Of a stretch of 64,000 bases of DNA, positions 26,217 to 35,931 are shown one piece after another. Under the pieces are notes generated by a model. It saw only the letters and a list, made by a program, of their open reading frames with translations. It did not search any database and was not told the DNA's origin. Position 1 is the first letter of the stretch. Every line of letters starts with the position of its first letter. The position numbers and the translations under genes are program-made. Source of the stretch: Polynucleobacter difficilis (lineage in GTDB: Bacteria; Pseudomonadota; Gammaproteobacteria; Burkholderiales; Burkholderiaceae); the NCBI RefSeq assembly GCF_003065365.1, contig NZ_CP023276.1:124001-188000 (forward strand), written 5' to 3'.

Positions 26217-27376
26217 TCTTGGCGCAGTGGTTGCAAGACGATTACAGTTTTTTCCGGGTATTTAATTACATTACCTTCCGCGCAGTGATGGCGACATTGA
26301 CCGCATTATTGATTGGTTTGATTTCGGGTCCTTGGGTCATTCGGAGACTGACTGAGTTAAAAATGGGCCAGGCAGTAAGGACCGATGGGCCACAAACCCA
26401 TTTAGTCAAATCAGGTACTCCAACGATGGGCGGCGTGCTTATTCTGATTGGCATATTTATCTCCTGCGTTTTATGGGCCGACCTTACCAACCGATTCATC
26501 TGGATTGTGATGCTGGTTACCTTTGGTTTTGGTTTGATTGGCTGGGTCGATGATTACCGTAAAGTTGCCCGCAAAGACCCCAAGGGAATGGCGTCGCGCG
26601 AAAAGTTTTTTTGGCAAACCGTGATTGGATTATTTGCTGCAATTTACTTGGCTTTTTCTGTATCTGAAGTCAACAACTTAAAGGTGTTGCAGTTGTTCAT
26701 TGATTGGGTGCAGAGCGGTTTTTCATTGGACCTGCCAGCCAAATCAAACCTCTATCTTCCGTTTGTCAAAGAAGTTAGCTATCCACTTGGGGTGATGGGT
26801 TTCATCATCCTGAGTTACCTGGTCATTGTGGGTAGTAGTAATGCCGTCAATTTAACGGATGGCCTGGATGGCCTAGTCATCATGCCCGTGATTTTGGTCG
26901 GCGCTGCATTGGGCGCGTTTGCCTATGTAATGGGTAACGCAATTTATGCCAAGTATTTACTATTCCCATTCATTCCTGGCGCAGGTGAGTTGATGATTTT
27001 CTGCGGCGCTATGGGTGGAGCGGGCCTTGCCTTCCTTTGGTACAACACCCATCCTGCGCAGGTCTTCATGGGCGATGTTGGCGCTTTAGCCCTAGGCGGC
27101 GCCCTTGGAACCATTGCGGTCATTGTGCGCCAAGAGATTGTTTTGTTTGTGATGGGCGGCATTTTTGTTGCCGAAACGGTTTCCGTGATGATGCAGGTGA
27201 TTTGGTTTAAGTACACCAAAAAACGCTATGGCGAAGGACGCCGTATTTTTCGGATGGCGCCACTGCACCACCATTTTGAACTGGGTGGCTGGCGTGAAAC
27301 CCAAGTCGTTGTTCGTTTTTGGATCATCACTATTTTGTTGGTGTTGGTTGGTTTATCAAGCTTGAAATTACGGTAA
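26207..27376 (+). CDS. mraY: Phospho-MurNAc-pentapeptide transferase
   Basis: MraY transfers phospho-MurNAc-pentapeptide to undecaprenyl phosphate, forming lipid I. The 389-residue protein has about ten transmembrane helices. The catalytic loops are VDDYRKVARKDPKG, NLTDGLDGL and MGDVGALALGG, followed by the late RIFRMAPLHHHFE histidine motif. It overlaps the murF end by ten bases. murD follows after ten bases. Confidence 0.97.
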   Translation: MLLILAQWLQDDYSFFRVFNYITFRAVMATLTALLIGLISGPWVIRRLTELKMGQAVRTDGPQTHLVKSGTPTMGGVLILIGIFISCVLWADLTNRFIWIVMLVTFGFGLIGWVDDYRKVARKDPKGMASREKFFWQTVIGLFAAIYLAFSVSEVNNLKVLQLFIDWVQSGFSLDLPAKSNLYLPFVKEVSYPLGVMGFIILSYLVIVGSSNAVNLTDGLDGLVIMPVILVGAALGAFAYVMGNAIYAKYLLFPFIPGAGELMIFCGAMGGAGLAFLWYNTHPAQVFMGDVGALALGGALGTIAVIVRQEIVLFVMGGIFVAETVSVMMQVIWFKYTKKRYGEGRRIFRMAPLHHHFELGGWRETQVVVRFWIITILLVLVGLSSLKLR

Positions 27377-27386
27377 TTAGTAGACG

Positions 27387-29057
27387 ATGCGCAATGTAAA
27401 AGATCCTTTTGTACGCCCAGAACTGAGTAGAGCGGAGGCCCTCTCAGTTGAGCCAACACGCTTTTTAATTCTGGGGCTGGGCGAGTCTGGAATCGCAATG
27501 ACCAATTGGTGCTTGCGTCATGGTGCGCATACCTGCTTGGTTGATACGCGCGAGCGAAGCGCCCTCAATGAAAAGCAGCAGGCGCAGTTAAGCGAACTGG
27601 AGTTTGCTGGTCTAACCGACATGCATTTTGGTAGTTGGAACTCCAGTTTTTTGGATCAGATTGATGTGATTGGTATATCGCCGGGACTATCGCCAATTGC
27701 AGAGCCAGCACAATCAATTTTGGCAGCGGCACAGGAAAAAGGTATTCCGGTGTGGAGCGAGATCGAGTTCTTTGCCCGCGGTATTGCGGCCTTGGAACGG
27801 GAATCGATTATTGAGTCATCTGATTCCGATGCTTGGACCTATGCGCCAAAAATCGTTGCCATTACTGGTACCAATGGTAAAACAACCACAACGGCGCTAG
27901 TTGGTCAGTTGTGTGAGCGTGCCGGCAAAACGGTGGCAGTGGCTGGCAATATTAGTCCCGCAGCATTGGATAAGTTAATGGCTTGTCTGGATAGCGCCGA
28001 TGGTTTACGTGATCTGCCCGAGTTGTGGGTACTTGAGCTATCGAGCTTTCAACTGCACTTTACCTATAGCCTTAACCCGAGCGCAGCAACGGTTCTCAAT
28101 TTAAGTCAGGATCACTTGGACTGGCATGGGGATATGCAGGCCTACGCAACTGCAAAAGCTGCCATTTTTGGACCTAGCAGTATTTGCATTGTGAACCGGG
28201 ATGAGATTGAATTAAATCGTTTGCTGAGCAGTCAATTGGAAGATCGGCAGATCATTCACTTTGGCTCAAATCGGCCGGATGAGCCGGGATCATTTGGTAT
28301 TGAGCGCGATCCTCAGGCCGGCGGAATTGATTGGTTGGTGTGGGCTGAGGTGGATGAGGATGCCGAGTTAGAAAAGCCGAAGCGGCGACGTAAAGTGGCA
28401 GCCGTAGAAGCCGAACCGATTCGTTTGAAGCGTTTAATTCCGGCGGATGCGTTACGTATTCGCGGAAAACACAATGCCCTCAATGCCCTTGCTGCCTTGG
28501 CATTGGCTCGCGCAGTCGGCTTGCCGCTCAACAAATTGCTGCATGGGTTGCGCGAGTACCGCGGTGAACCCCATCGCGTTCAAAGCGTTGCCATCATTCG
28601 GGATGTGGAGTACGTCGATGACAGCAAAGGAACCAATGTAGGCGCTACCGTTGCAGCTCTAAATGGCCTGGGTGATACGGCTGGCGCGAAAAAGATTTGG
28701 TTAATTGCGGGCGGCGATGGCAAAGGCCAAGATTTTTCGCCCCTCTTTGATCCAGTGCAGCGTTTTGCAAAAGGCGTTCTATTGATTGGTAAAGATGCGC
28801 CGCTTATTCAGGATGCGCTGCAAGCAACCGGTGTTGCAGTAGAGCGCTGTGAAACGATTACAGTCGCTGTGAAAACTGCCTCAGAGCGCGCAGCTTCAGG
28901 GGATGTGGTTCTGCTTTCGCCGGCATGCGCCAGCTTTGATCAGTTCAAGGACTACGTTCACCGTGCCGCTGTCTTTGTATCTGAGGTAGAAGAGCTGGGC
29001 ATGCAGTTTTCCGACTCCAGCCTTGAAGCCGATTGCTCGTCTGGAGTAAGCGTATGA
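27387..29057 (+). CDS. murD: UDP-MurNAc-L-Ala:D-Glu ligase
   Basis: MurD adds D-glutamate to UDP-MurNAc-L-alanine. The Rossmann-like N-terminus shows LILGLGESG. The ATP loop is AITGTNGKTTT, and later come LNLSQDHLDWHGD and VDDSKGTN. At 556 residues it is longer than E. coli MurD (438). The extra length includes a charged insert near residues 310-345 (DAELEKPKRRRKV) before the GKHNALNALAA motif, as I recall from Burkholderiales MurD. Its stop overlaps the ftsW ATG by four bases. Confidence 0.95.
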   Translation: MRNVKDPFVRPELSRAEALSVEPTRFLILGLGESGIAMTNWCLRHGAHTCLVDTRERSALNEKQQAQLSELEFAGLTDMHFGSWNSSFLDQIDVIGISPGLSPIAEPAQSILAAAQEKGIPVWSEIEFFARGIAALERESIIESSDSDAWTYAPKIVAITGTNGKTTTTALVGQLCERAGKTVAVAGNISPAALDKLMACLDSADGLRDLPELWVLELSSFQLHFTYSLNPSAATVLNLSQDHLDWHGDMQAYATAKAAIFGPSSICIVNRDEIELNRLLSSQLEDRQIIHFGSNRPDEPGSFGIERDPQAGGIDWLVWAEVDEDAELEKPKRRRKVAAVEAEPIRLKRLIPADALRIRGKHNALNALAALALARAVGLPLNKLLHGLREYRGEPHRVQSVAIIRDVEYVDDSKGTNVGATVAALNGLGDTAGAKKIWLIAGGDGKGQDFSPLFDPVQRFAKGVLLIGKDAPLIQDALQATGVAVERCETITVAVKTASERAASGDVVLLSPACASFDQFKDYVHRAAVFVSEVEELGMQFSDSSLEADCSSGVSV

Positions 29058-30289
29058 ATCTAAATCGCTTTTGGAACTATTCCCGTGGCGGTATCACTGG
29101 CTTTCGAACTGGCTTACGTGATGCGGTTACAGGGGTAGAGCAAACGCGTTCGCGCATGATGGAATATGACCAGCTGCTGGTATGGGCGGTTGTTTCATTG
29201 GCGCTCATTGGCTTGGTGATGGTGTACTCAGCATCGATTACCTTGGCCGATGGTCCAAAGTATAAAAATTACAGTAGTAATCACTTTTTGATACGGCACT
29301 TGATTTCGCTCACGATTGCGACGGTAGTGGGCTTGTGTGTGTTTCGGATACCCGTGAAGGCGTGGGATAAGCTTGCGCCGATTCTATTTGGAATAACGAT
29401 CCTGTTGTTAATTGCCGTCCTGATCCCTGGGATCGGTAAAGGCGTTAACGGAGCGCGCCGCTGGATCTCCTTCGGGTTTATGAATTTCCAGCCATCGGAG
29501 CTGATGAAGTTTGCCGTTGTCATTTTTGCTGCGAGCTATACCGTTCAGCGCCAAGAGTATCTTCACTCGTTTGTGAAAGGCTTGGTACCGATGGGTGTCG
29601 CTGTCATGATCATTGGCGCATTACTGCTATGGCAGCCGGATATGGGCGCTTTTGTAGTGATTGCTTTAATTGCCTTTGGCATTCTTTTCTTAGGCGGAAT
29701 TAATGTGAAATTGTTTGGTGGCTTAGTGGTTGCTGGAATTTCGAGCGCCGCCATCATCATTGCGCTCTCGCCATTTCGCCGCGAACGCATCTTTGCATTC
29801 CTAGATCCCTGGGCGGCGGATCACGCTGCCAATAAAGGCTATCAATTAACGCATTCGCTCATGGCTTTTGGGCGGGGCGAGTGGTTTGGTACTGGCCTTG
29901 GCGGCAGTGTCGAAAAATTGCATTACCTGCCCGAAGCGCATACCGATTTCATCTTGGCCGTGATTGGTGAGGAGCTCGGTTTTGCTGGAGTGCTCGTCAT
30001 TATATTTTTGTTCTATTGGATTGTGCGCCGCGCTTTTCTGATTGGTCGAACTTCATTGCAATTGGATCGCAGTTTTGCCGGCTTGGTAGCAAAAGGCATT
30101 GGGATCTGGATTGGATGGCAAGCCTTCATCAATATGGCAGTGAATTTAGGTCTGCTGCCGACAAAAGGATTAACACTGCCCTTAATTAGCTATGGCGGCT
30201 CGGGAATTTTGATGAATGCCGTTGCGATTGCAGTCCTACTCAAGATTGATTATGAAAACCGTGTATTGATGCGAGGAGGGAAGTTATGA
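29054..30289 (+). CDS. ftsW: Septal glycosyltransferase FtsW
   Basis: This SEDS-family membrane protein polymerises glycan strands at the septum with FtsI. The 411-residue protein starts at ATG 29054 inside the murD stop overlap. About ten transmembrane helices follow a cytoplasmic N-terminal tail of about 45 residues. Family motifs include RRWISFGFMNFQPSE, AHTDFILAVIGEELG, and LPLISYGGSG. murG overlaps its end by four bases and has a strong ribosome-binding site (GAGGAGGG) inside ftsW. Confidence 0.95.
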   Translation: MNLNRFWNYSRGGITGFRTGLRDAVTGVEQTRSRMMEYDQLLVWAVVSLALIGLVMVYSASITLADGPKYKNYSSNHFLIRHLISLTIATVVGLCVFRIPVKAWDKLAPILFGITILLLIAVLIPGIGKGVNGARRWISFGFMNFQPSELMKFAVVIFAASYTVQRQEYLHSFVKGLVPMGVAVMIIGALLLWQPDMGAFVVIALIAFGILFLGGINVKLFGGLVVAGISSAAIIIALSPFRRERIFAFLDPWAADHAANKGYQLTHSLMAFGRGEWFGTGLGGSVEKLHYLPEAHTDFILAVIGEELGFAGVLVIIFLFYWIVRRAFLIGRTSLQLDRSFAGLVAKGIGIWIGWQAFINMAVNLGLLPTKGLTLPLISYGGSGILMNAVAIAVLLKIDYENRVLMRGGKL

Positions 30290-31359
30290 ATAAGCCCTCT
30301 ATCTTAGTCATGGCTGGTGGCACTGGCGGGCATATCTTCCCTGGATTAGCCGTTGCCGAGCTTTTGCAAACGCGAGGCTGGCAGGTTTCTTGGTTGGGTA
30401 ATGCGACTGGCATGGAATACCGTTTGGTACCGAGTCGCGGGTTTCCGTTTGAGGCTGTTAATTTTGGCGGCCTGCGCGGTAAGGGCCTGCTGACTAAGCT
30501 AATGCTGCCCTTTAATTTAGCAAGAGCATGTATACAAAGCTGGCAGATTATTCGTAGGCTCAAGCCCAGTGTGGTACTGGGCATGGGCGGCTACATCACC
30601 TTTCCGGGTGGATTAATGAGCGCCTTACTGAAGCGTCCACTGGTTTTGCATGAGGCAAACTCAGTTGCTGGCAGTGCCAATCGTTATCTCTCCAAGATTG
30701 CGACTAAAACCCTGACGGGATTCCCTAATACCCTGCCCGAAGGCGAGTGGGTTGGCAATCCGATTCGCAGTGAGTTTGAGTCAATAGCGTCGCCCGCTGA
30801 GCGTTACTGCGCGCGTACTGGCCCGCTGTCATTGTTAGTCGTCGGCGGTAGTTTGGGTGCCGCCGCTCTCAATGAAACAATTCCCGCTGCGTTAGCGCTA
30901 ATACCTGCAGAAGAAAGGCCGCTTGTATTGCATCAGGCGGGTGAAAAACACGTCGCTGAACTCAAGCAACGCTATGCCGATTGTGGTGTTGTTGCGGATG
31001 TTCGCGCTTTTATTGGTGATATGGCGGAGGCATATGCTGTAGCTGATCTCGTCATCTGCCGTTCGGGTGCAATGACCGTCTCAGAGGTTGCCGCCTGCGG
31101 TGTTGCCGCTTGCTTCGTGCCATTTCCATTTGCCATTGACGATCACCAAACTGCGAACGCAGCATTTTTATCAACAGCAGATGCGGCTAAGTTATGGCCA
31201 CAAACTGAGCTCAATCCAAGCGCACTGGCTGCTTGGTTGCAAACTTTACGGCGCCCTGAACTAATGGCAATGGCAGAGCGTGCTCGCGCACTAGCAAAGA
31301 TGCAAGCAACGGAGCGCGTGGCAGCCATTTGCGCTGAATCTGCAGGAGTAAAGCAATGA
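30286..31359 (+). CDS. murG: UDP-GlcNAc:lipid I GlcNAc transferase
   Basis: MurG is a peripheral inner-membrane GT-B glycosyltransferase that makes lipid II. The 357-residue protein starts with the glycine-rich loop MAGGTGGHIFPGLA. It has GMGGYITFPGG, VVGGSLGAAALNE, the nucleotide-sugar-binding region CRSGAMTVSEVAA and PFPFAIDDHQ. It overlaps ftsW and murC by four bases each. Confidence 0.97.
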   Translation: MNKPSILVMAGGTGGHIFPGLAVAELLQTRGWQVSWLGNATGMEYRLVPSRGFPFEAVNFGGLRGKGLLTKLMLPFNLARACIQSWQIIRRLKPSVVLGMGGYITFPGGLMSALLKRPLVLHEANSVAGSANRYLSKIATKTLTGFPNTLPEGEWVGNPIRSEFESIASPAERYCARTGPLSLLVVGGSLGAAALNETIPAALALIPAEERPLVLHQAGEKHVAELKQRYADCGVVADVRAFIGDMAEAYAVADLVICRSGAMTVSEVAACGVAACFVPFPFAIDDHQTANAAFLSTADAAKLWPQTELNPSALAAWLQTLRRPELMAMAERARALAKMQATERVAAICAESAGVKQ

Positions 31360-32795
31360 AGCATATTGTTCAGCAAATTCATTTTGTCGGTATTGGCGGC
31401 GCTGGCATGAGCGGCATTGCCGAAGTGCTACTGAATTTGGGATACCAAGTTTCGGGTTCTGATTTAGCCGAAAGCGCGACAACGAAACGCTTACGTGAGC
31501 TGGGCGCCGATATTCAGATTGGGCACAAGGCTAGCCATGTTGGCACTGCTGAGGCTGTCGTGATTTCAACAGCAGTCGCTGGCAACAATCCTGAAGTGAT
31601 TGCTGCACGCGCTGCAAAAATTCCGATTATTCAGCGGGCGGTAATGCTGGGTGAGCTGATGCGCTTAAAGCAAGGCATTGCCATCGCAGGCACACATGGA
31701 AAAACTACCACTACGAGTTTGGTTGCTTCGGTACTGGCGGAAGGGGGTCTTGATCCTACTTTTGTAATTGGCGGAAAACTCAATTCAGCCAATGCCAATG
31801 CACGCTTGGGGCAGGGCGATTTTATTGTGGTCGAGGCAGATGAATCGGATGCCTCATTCTTGCAGTTATTTCCGGCGATGGAAGTCATCACCAACATTGA
31901 TGCTGATCACATGGACACGTATCAGCATGATATGGCGCGCCTCAAGCAAGCGTTTGTGCAATTTACGCAGCGCATGCCCTTTTATGGCATTGCGATTGTG
32001 TGCGCAGACGATGCCAACGTGCGGGATCTGATTCCATTTGTATCCCAACCCATTCTGAAATACGGCACTGCTGATGATGCCGATATTCGCGCGCACCACA
32101 TTCAGGCGGATGGAACGCGGATGCGCTTTACGGTGGAGCGCCGTACGATTCGACGCCATGGTGCTAAGCCCGGACCCTTGCAAATCGAGCTGAACCTTCC
32201 AGGATTGCACAACGTGCGCAATGCCCTTGCCGCGATTGGTATAGCGACCGAATTGGGTATACGCGATGAAGCCATTGTGAAGGCCTTAGCCGAATTTAGT
32301 GGCGTTGGCAGGCGCTTCCAACGCTACGGTGATATTGCTTTGACACAGGGTGGAAGCTTCACCTTGATTGATGATTATGGACACCACCCCGTTGAAATGG
32401 CAGCCACCTTGGCGGCAGCACGTGGGGCCTATCCGGGTCGCCGATTAGTCTTGGCATTTCAGCCCCATCGCTACACGCGAACACGCGATTGTTTTGGTGA
32501 CTTTGTGGATGTGTTGCGCGGCTTCGATGCCTTGGTTTTGACGGACGTATATCCTGCGGGAGAGCCCCGCATCAAAGGTGCTGATGGGGAGAGTCTCTTT
32601 AAAGCAACTTGCAGCAATGACCTTGAGGCCAAGTCAGCACTACTGAAGAATGCCGACTCTAGTTATGTAGCCAAAGTAGCGGATATGCCTGTAGCGATTA
32701 CGACCATGCTGCGTGATGGCGATGTAGTTATTACGATGGGTGCCGGATCCATATCTACTTTGCCTGCTATTCTATCGGGAGCGCAACATGCTTAA
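31356..32795 (+). CDS. murC: UDP-MurNAc:L-alanine ligase
   Basis: MurC adds the first amino acid to UDP-MurNAc. The 479-residue protein has the N-terminal GIGGAGMSGIAEVL loop, the ATP loop AGTHGKTTTTS, the VVEADESDASF motif and a C-terminal domain with FQPHRYTRT. Its 3' end overlaps the start of ddl by eight bases. Confidence 0.97.
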   Translation: MKHIVQQIHFVGIGGAGMSGIAEVLLNLGYQVSGSDLAESATTKRLRELGADIQIGHKASHVGTAEAVVISTAVAGNNPEVIAARAAKIPIIQRAVMLGELMRLKQGIAIAGTHGKTTTTSLVASVLAEGGLDPTFVIGGKLNSANANARLGQGDFIVVEADESDASFLQLFPAMEVITNIDADHMDTYQHDMARLKQAFVQFTQRMPFYGIAIVCADDANVRDLIPFVSQPILKYGTADDADIRAHHIQADGTRMRFTVERRTIRRHGAKPGPLQIELNLPGLHNVRNALAAIGIATELGIRDEAIVKALAEFSGVGRRFQRYGDIALTQGGSFTLIDDYGHHPVEMAATLAAARGAYPGRRLVLAFQPHRYTRTRDCFGDFVDVLRGFDALVLTDVYPAGEPRIKGADGESLFKATCSNDLEAKSALLKNADSSYVAKVADMPVAITTMLRDGDVVITMGAGSISTLPAILSGAQHA

Positions 32796-33780
32796 TCGCA
32801 CGATGCCCTGGGGAGAGCGCGTCAAGATTGATCTTGCTAAGCTAAAGCCAAGTGACTTGGGTAAGGTCGGGGTATTGCTTGGCGGCAAATCAGGCGAGCG
32901 GGAAATTTCCCTCTTGTCTGGCAATGGTGTTTTAAGTGCATTGCTGGAAAACGGGGTTGATGCACATGTCTTTGATCCAGGTACGCGCAGCCCTACTGAG
33001 ATTTCGAAGGAAGGGTTTGATCGGGTCTTTATTGCCCTGCATGGTCGCTATGGCGAGGATGGCACGATTCAGGGATTGCTCGAGTTATTGGAAATCCCGT
33101 ATACCGGTAGTGGGGTCCTTGCTTCTGCGTTGTCCATCGACAAAATTGCAACCAAGCAAATCTGGCTCAGTAATGGTTTATCAACGCCTGACTTCGAAGA
33201 GCTGACACCAGAGAGTAATTGGGCTGCAGTAGCAAAGCACTTGGGCTTACCTTTGATCGTCAAGCCAGCCCATGAAGGCTCATCATTAGGTTTAACCAAA
33301 GTCAAAACCGTAGAAGAATTGCCGGCTGCTTACGCAAAAGCAGCTTCTTTAGATTCGAAGGTGATTGCCGAGACCTGCATTATTGGCGATGAACTGACTT
33401 GCCCTGTAGTGGGCGAGGGACATAGCGCCGAAGCACTGCCAGTGATTCGGATTGTTCCGCCTGACGCAAATTACGACTTCCACAATAAGTATTTCTCAAA
33501 CGATACCCAATACTGCTGCCCAACTGGCTTGGATGAGGATGTTAACCAAAAGGTGCAAGCCTTGGCGCTTGCTGCTTACCGTGCATTGGGTTGCCGTACC
33601 TGGGGCCGTGCTGATGTGATGCTGGATAGCCGCGATGGCAAGCCCTATCTCTTAGAAATGAATACATCCCCTGGCATGACTTCACACTCCCTGGTACCGA
33701 TGGCAGCAAAAGCAGCGGGTGTCAGTTATGCCGATTTAGTGTTGTGGCTACTGAGCCAGACAATGGATTCAAAACAATGA
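32788..33780 (+). CDS. ddl: D-alanine--D-alanine ligase
   Basis: This ATP-grasp enzyme makes the D-Ala-D-Ala dipeptide used by MurF. I chose the ATG at 32788 (330 residues), eight bases before the murC stop. The upstream ATG-like frame would run deep into murC. Motifs include the LLGGKSGEREISLLSG start, ALHGRYGEDG, IVKPAHEGSSLG and LEMNTSPGMTSHSLVP near the end. ddlB position before ftsQ is standard. Confidence 0.96.
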   Translation: MLNRTMPWGERVKIDLAKLKPSDLGKVGVLLGGKSGEREISLLSGNGVLSALLENGVDAHVFDPGTRSPTEISKEGFDRVFIALHGRYGEDGTIQGLLELLEIPYTGSGVLASALSIDKIATKQIWLSNGLSTPDFEELTPESNWAAVAKHLGLPLIVKPAHEGSSLGLTKVKTVEELPAAYAKAASLDSKVIAETCIIGDELTCPVVGEGHSAEALPVIRIVPPDANYDFHNKYFSNDTQYCCPTGLDEDVNQKVQALALAAYRALGCRTWGRADVMLDSRDGKPYLLEMNTSPGMTSHSLVPMAAKAAGVSYADLVLWLLSQTMDSKQ

Positions 33781-34634
33781 GTAATTTAGCGAAGCGCTCA
33801 TTCAGTTTGGTCTTGGGCATATCCACGCCCTTGCTGAACAATCCCGCACGCATGGCTGAAGTGAGTCGTTGGTTAATGCGCCTCTTTTTTCTACTGGCGA
33901 CGATAGCGGGATTAATGTGGCTAAGCCAGCGACCTGTTTTTGCCTTACGCCAAATGCAAGTTGAGCCCATACCAGGGCAGGTCGTCAAGCACGTCAATTT
34001 ATCTCAAGTAAAAAATCAAGTACTCGAACAAGTCCAGGGGAACTTTTTTACAGTACGTCTAGAAAATATTAAGGAAGCGTTTGAAGATTTGCCGTGGGTA
34101 AGGCATGCGAGTGTTCGGCGGGTATGGCCGAATAGCCTAGCAGTTAGCATTGAAGAGCAAAAACCATTTGCTATTTGGGGTAGTCGTAGTGAACAAAAGT
34201 TTATGAATGGGTTTGGTGAACTGTTTAGCGGCAGCCTTTCTCAGGTAGAAGATCCGTCGCTTTTAATTGAAGTATCCGGACCGAATGACTCCAGCAAAGA
34301 GGTCATGCAGCTCTATCAAAAAGCGAGCCGCTGGTTTGCGCCATGGAATGTTGAAGTGGTTAGCGTTAATTTGTCGGATCGGTATTCGTGGAGCGTTAAG
34401 TTATCCAATGGCATCCGAGTGGAATTTGGCCGCGATGAGGAAGCGCAAGGCAAAGCCTTAACGGAAGAGCGTGTCGCTCGTTTAATTGAATATTGGCCAA
34501 AGGCGCAAGAGCGCCTGACGGGCCGTGTTGATGCAATTGATTTGCGGTACGGCAATGGATTTGCAGTACACCTTGCTAGTGCGACGAATAAAAAGTCAGA
34601 GCTAGATGAAAAAAAAAGTGGAGCACAACGGTGA
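33777..34634 (+). CDS. ftsQ: Cell division protein FtsQ
   Basis: FtsQ is a bitopic division protein that links early and late divisome parts with FtsL and FtsB. The 285-residue protein has a cytoplasmic tail, one membrane helix near residues 33-52, a POTRA domain and a beta domain (VRHASVRRVWPNSLAVSIEEQKP). I chose the ATG at 33777, which overlaps the ddl stop as ATGA. The layout and the position between ddl and ftsA support the call. Confidence 0.94.
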   Translation: MSNLAKRSFSLVLGISTPLLNNPARMAEVSRWLMRLFFLLATIAGLMWLSQRPVFALRQMQVEPIPGQVVKHVNLSQVKNQVLEQVQGNFFTVRLENIKEAFEDLPWVRHASVRRVWPNSLAVSIEEQKPFAIWGSRSEQKFMNGFGELFSGSLSQVEDPSLLIEVSGPNDSSKEVMQLYQKASRWFAPWNVEVVSVNLSDRYSWSVKLSNGIRVEFGRDEEAQGKALTEERVARLIEYWPKAQERLTGRVDAIDLRYGNGFAVHLASATNKKSELDEKKSGAQR

Positions 34635-34655
34635 ATTTAATCATGAGGAAATTTG

Positions 34656-35885
34656 ATGAGTAAGGATAACCGAGACCTTTTGGTCGGTCTTGATATTGGC
34701 ACATCAAAAGTAGTTGCTTTGGTTGCTGAGCTTGAAGTGGATGGGCAATTTAATGTGGTTGGCGTTGGCCAAACTGCGTCCAAGGGTTTAAAGAAGGGTG
34801 TTGTGGTCAATATCGAGGCCACAGTGCAATCGATTCAAAAGGCGCTCGAGGAAGCCGAGGTCATGGCGGATCGTCGCATTGTTCAGGTGTTCACTGGTAT
34901 TGCAGGGAATCATATTTTTAGTTTTAACTCGAGCGGCATGGTTGCCATTCGGGATAAAGAGGTTGGCTCTACTGATGTGGAGCGCGTACTGGAGACAGCA
35001 AAGGCCATCAATATTCCAACGGACCAGCAAATTCTGCACATCTTAATTCAGGAATTCATCATCGATGGGCAAGAAGATGTACGTGAGCCAATTGGTATGA
35101 GTGGGCTTCGTTTGGAAGTGAAGGTTCATATTGTTACCGGCGCTGTGAGTGCGGCCCAAAATATTGTGAAATGTGTTCGACGCTGTGGTTTAGAAGTGAA
35201 CGATCTTATTTTGCAACCCCTCGCATCGAGCCTTGCAGTCCTTACGGATGATGAGAAAGAGCTTGGTGTGGTGTTGGTCGATATTGGTGGCGGCACAACG
35301 GACATTGCAATCTACAGTCAGGGATCGATTCGCCATACCGCGGTAATTCCGATTGCCGGCGATCAAATTACGAACGACATTGCGATGGCATTGCGCACCC
35401 CAACGGTGGAAGCAGAAGACCTCAAAATTCATTATGGAATTGCCCGCCAAGATATGGCTGATTCCGCTGCCATGATTGATGTGCCTGGCGTAGGTGATCG
35501 TGAGCCACGTCCCATTTCAAAGCAGGCTCTCGCCGCCGTGATTGAGCCGCGCGTCGAAGAACTATTTACCTTGGTATTGGGCGTTGTGCGCGACTCAGGC
35601 TATGAGGGCATGGTTTCGTCGGGCATTGTGCTGACGGGCGGCACCTCCTTGATGCCCGGCATGGTTGAGTTAGCAGAGCAGGTCTTTTTGAGGCCTGCGC
35701 GGATCGGAACACCAGAGTACCGCGGCCATCTTCATGAGGTATTGCGCAGCCCACGCTTTTCAACAGGTATTGGACTCTTAATGGAAGGTCAGGCACAGCT
35801 GATGCGCGGTCGCCGCGTATCGCAATCCGGCTCTTTTCAAAGTGTTTTTTCGCGAATGAAGGAATGGTTCGCGGGTAATTTTTAA
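34656..35885 (+). CDS. ftsA: Cell division protein FtsA
   Basis: FtsA is an actin-like ATPase that ties FtsZ filaments to the membrane. The 409-residue protein begins LLVGLDIGTSKV, has VDIGGGTTDIA and GIVLTGGTSLMPGM in the nucleotide pocket, and ends in an amphipathic membrane-binding helix (SRMKEWFAGNF). The ATG at 34656 is preceded by GAGGAA. An in-frame TTG is three bases upstream. ftsZ follows after 46 bases. Confidence 0.97.
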   Translation: MSKDNRDLLVGLDIGTSKVVALVAELEVDGQFNVVGVGQTASKGLKKGVVVNIEATVQSIQKALEEAEVMADRRIVQVFTGIAGNHIFSFNSSGMVAIRDKEVGSTDVERVLETAKAINIPTDQQILHILIQEFIIDGQEDVREPIGMSGLRLEVKVHIVTGAVSAAQNIVKCVRRCGLEVNDLILQPLASSLAVLTDDEKELGVVLVDIGGGTTDIAIYSQGSIRHTAVIPIAGDQITNDIAMALRTPTVEAEDLKIHYGIARQDMADSAAMIDVPGVGDREPRPISKQALAAVIEPRVEELFTLVLGVVRDSGYEGMVSSGIVLTGGTSLMPGMVELAEQVFLRPARIGTPEYRGHLHEVLRSPRFSTGIGLLMEGQAQLMRGRRVSQSGSFQSVFSRMKEWFAGNF

Positions 35886-35931
35886 GTTTTTTTCGTCGTC
35901 GTTAATGTAACTAAGTAACTCAGGAGGGTTT

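Noticed and set aside
27387..29057. MurD as a fusion protein because of its 556 residues
   Set aside because: The extra length is a charged insert and loops within the MurD fold; all Mur ligase motifs are in the normal order and no second domain is visible.
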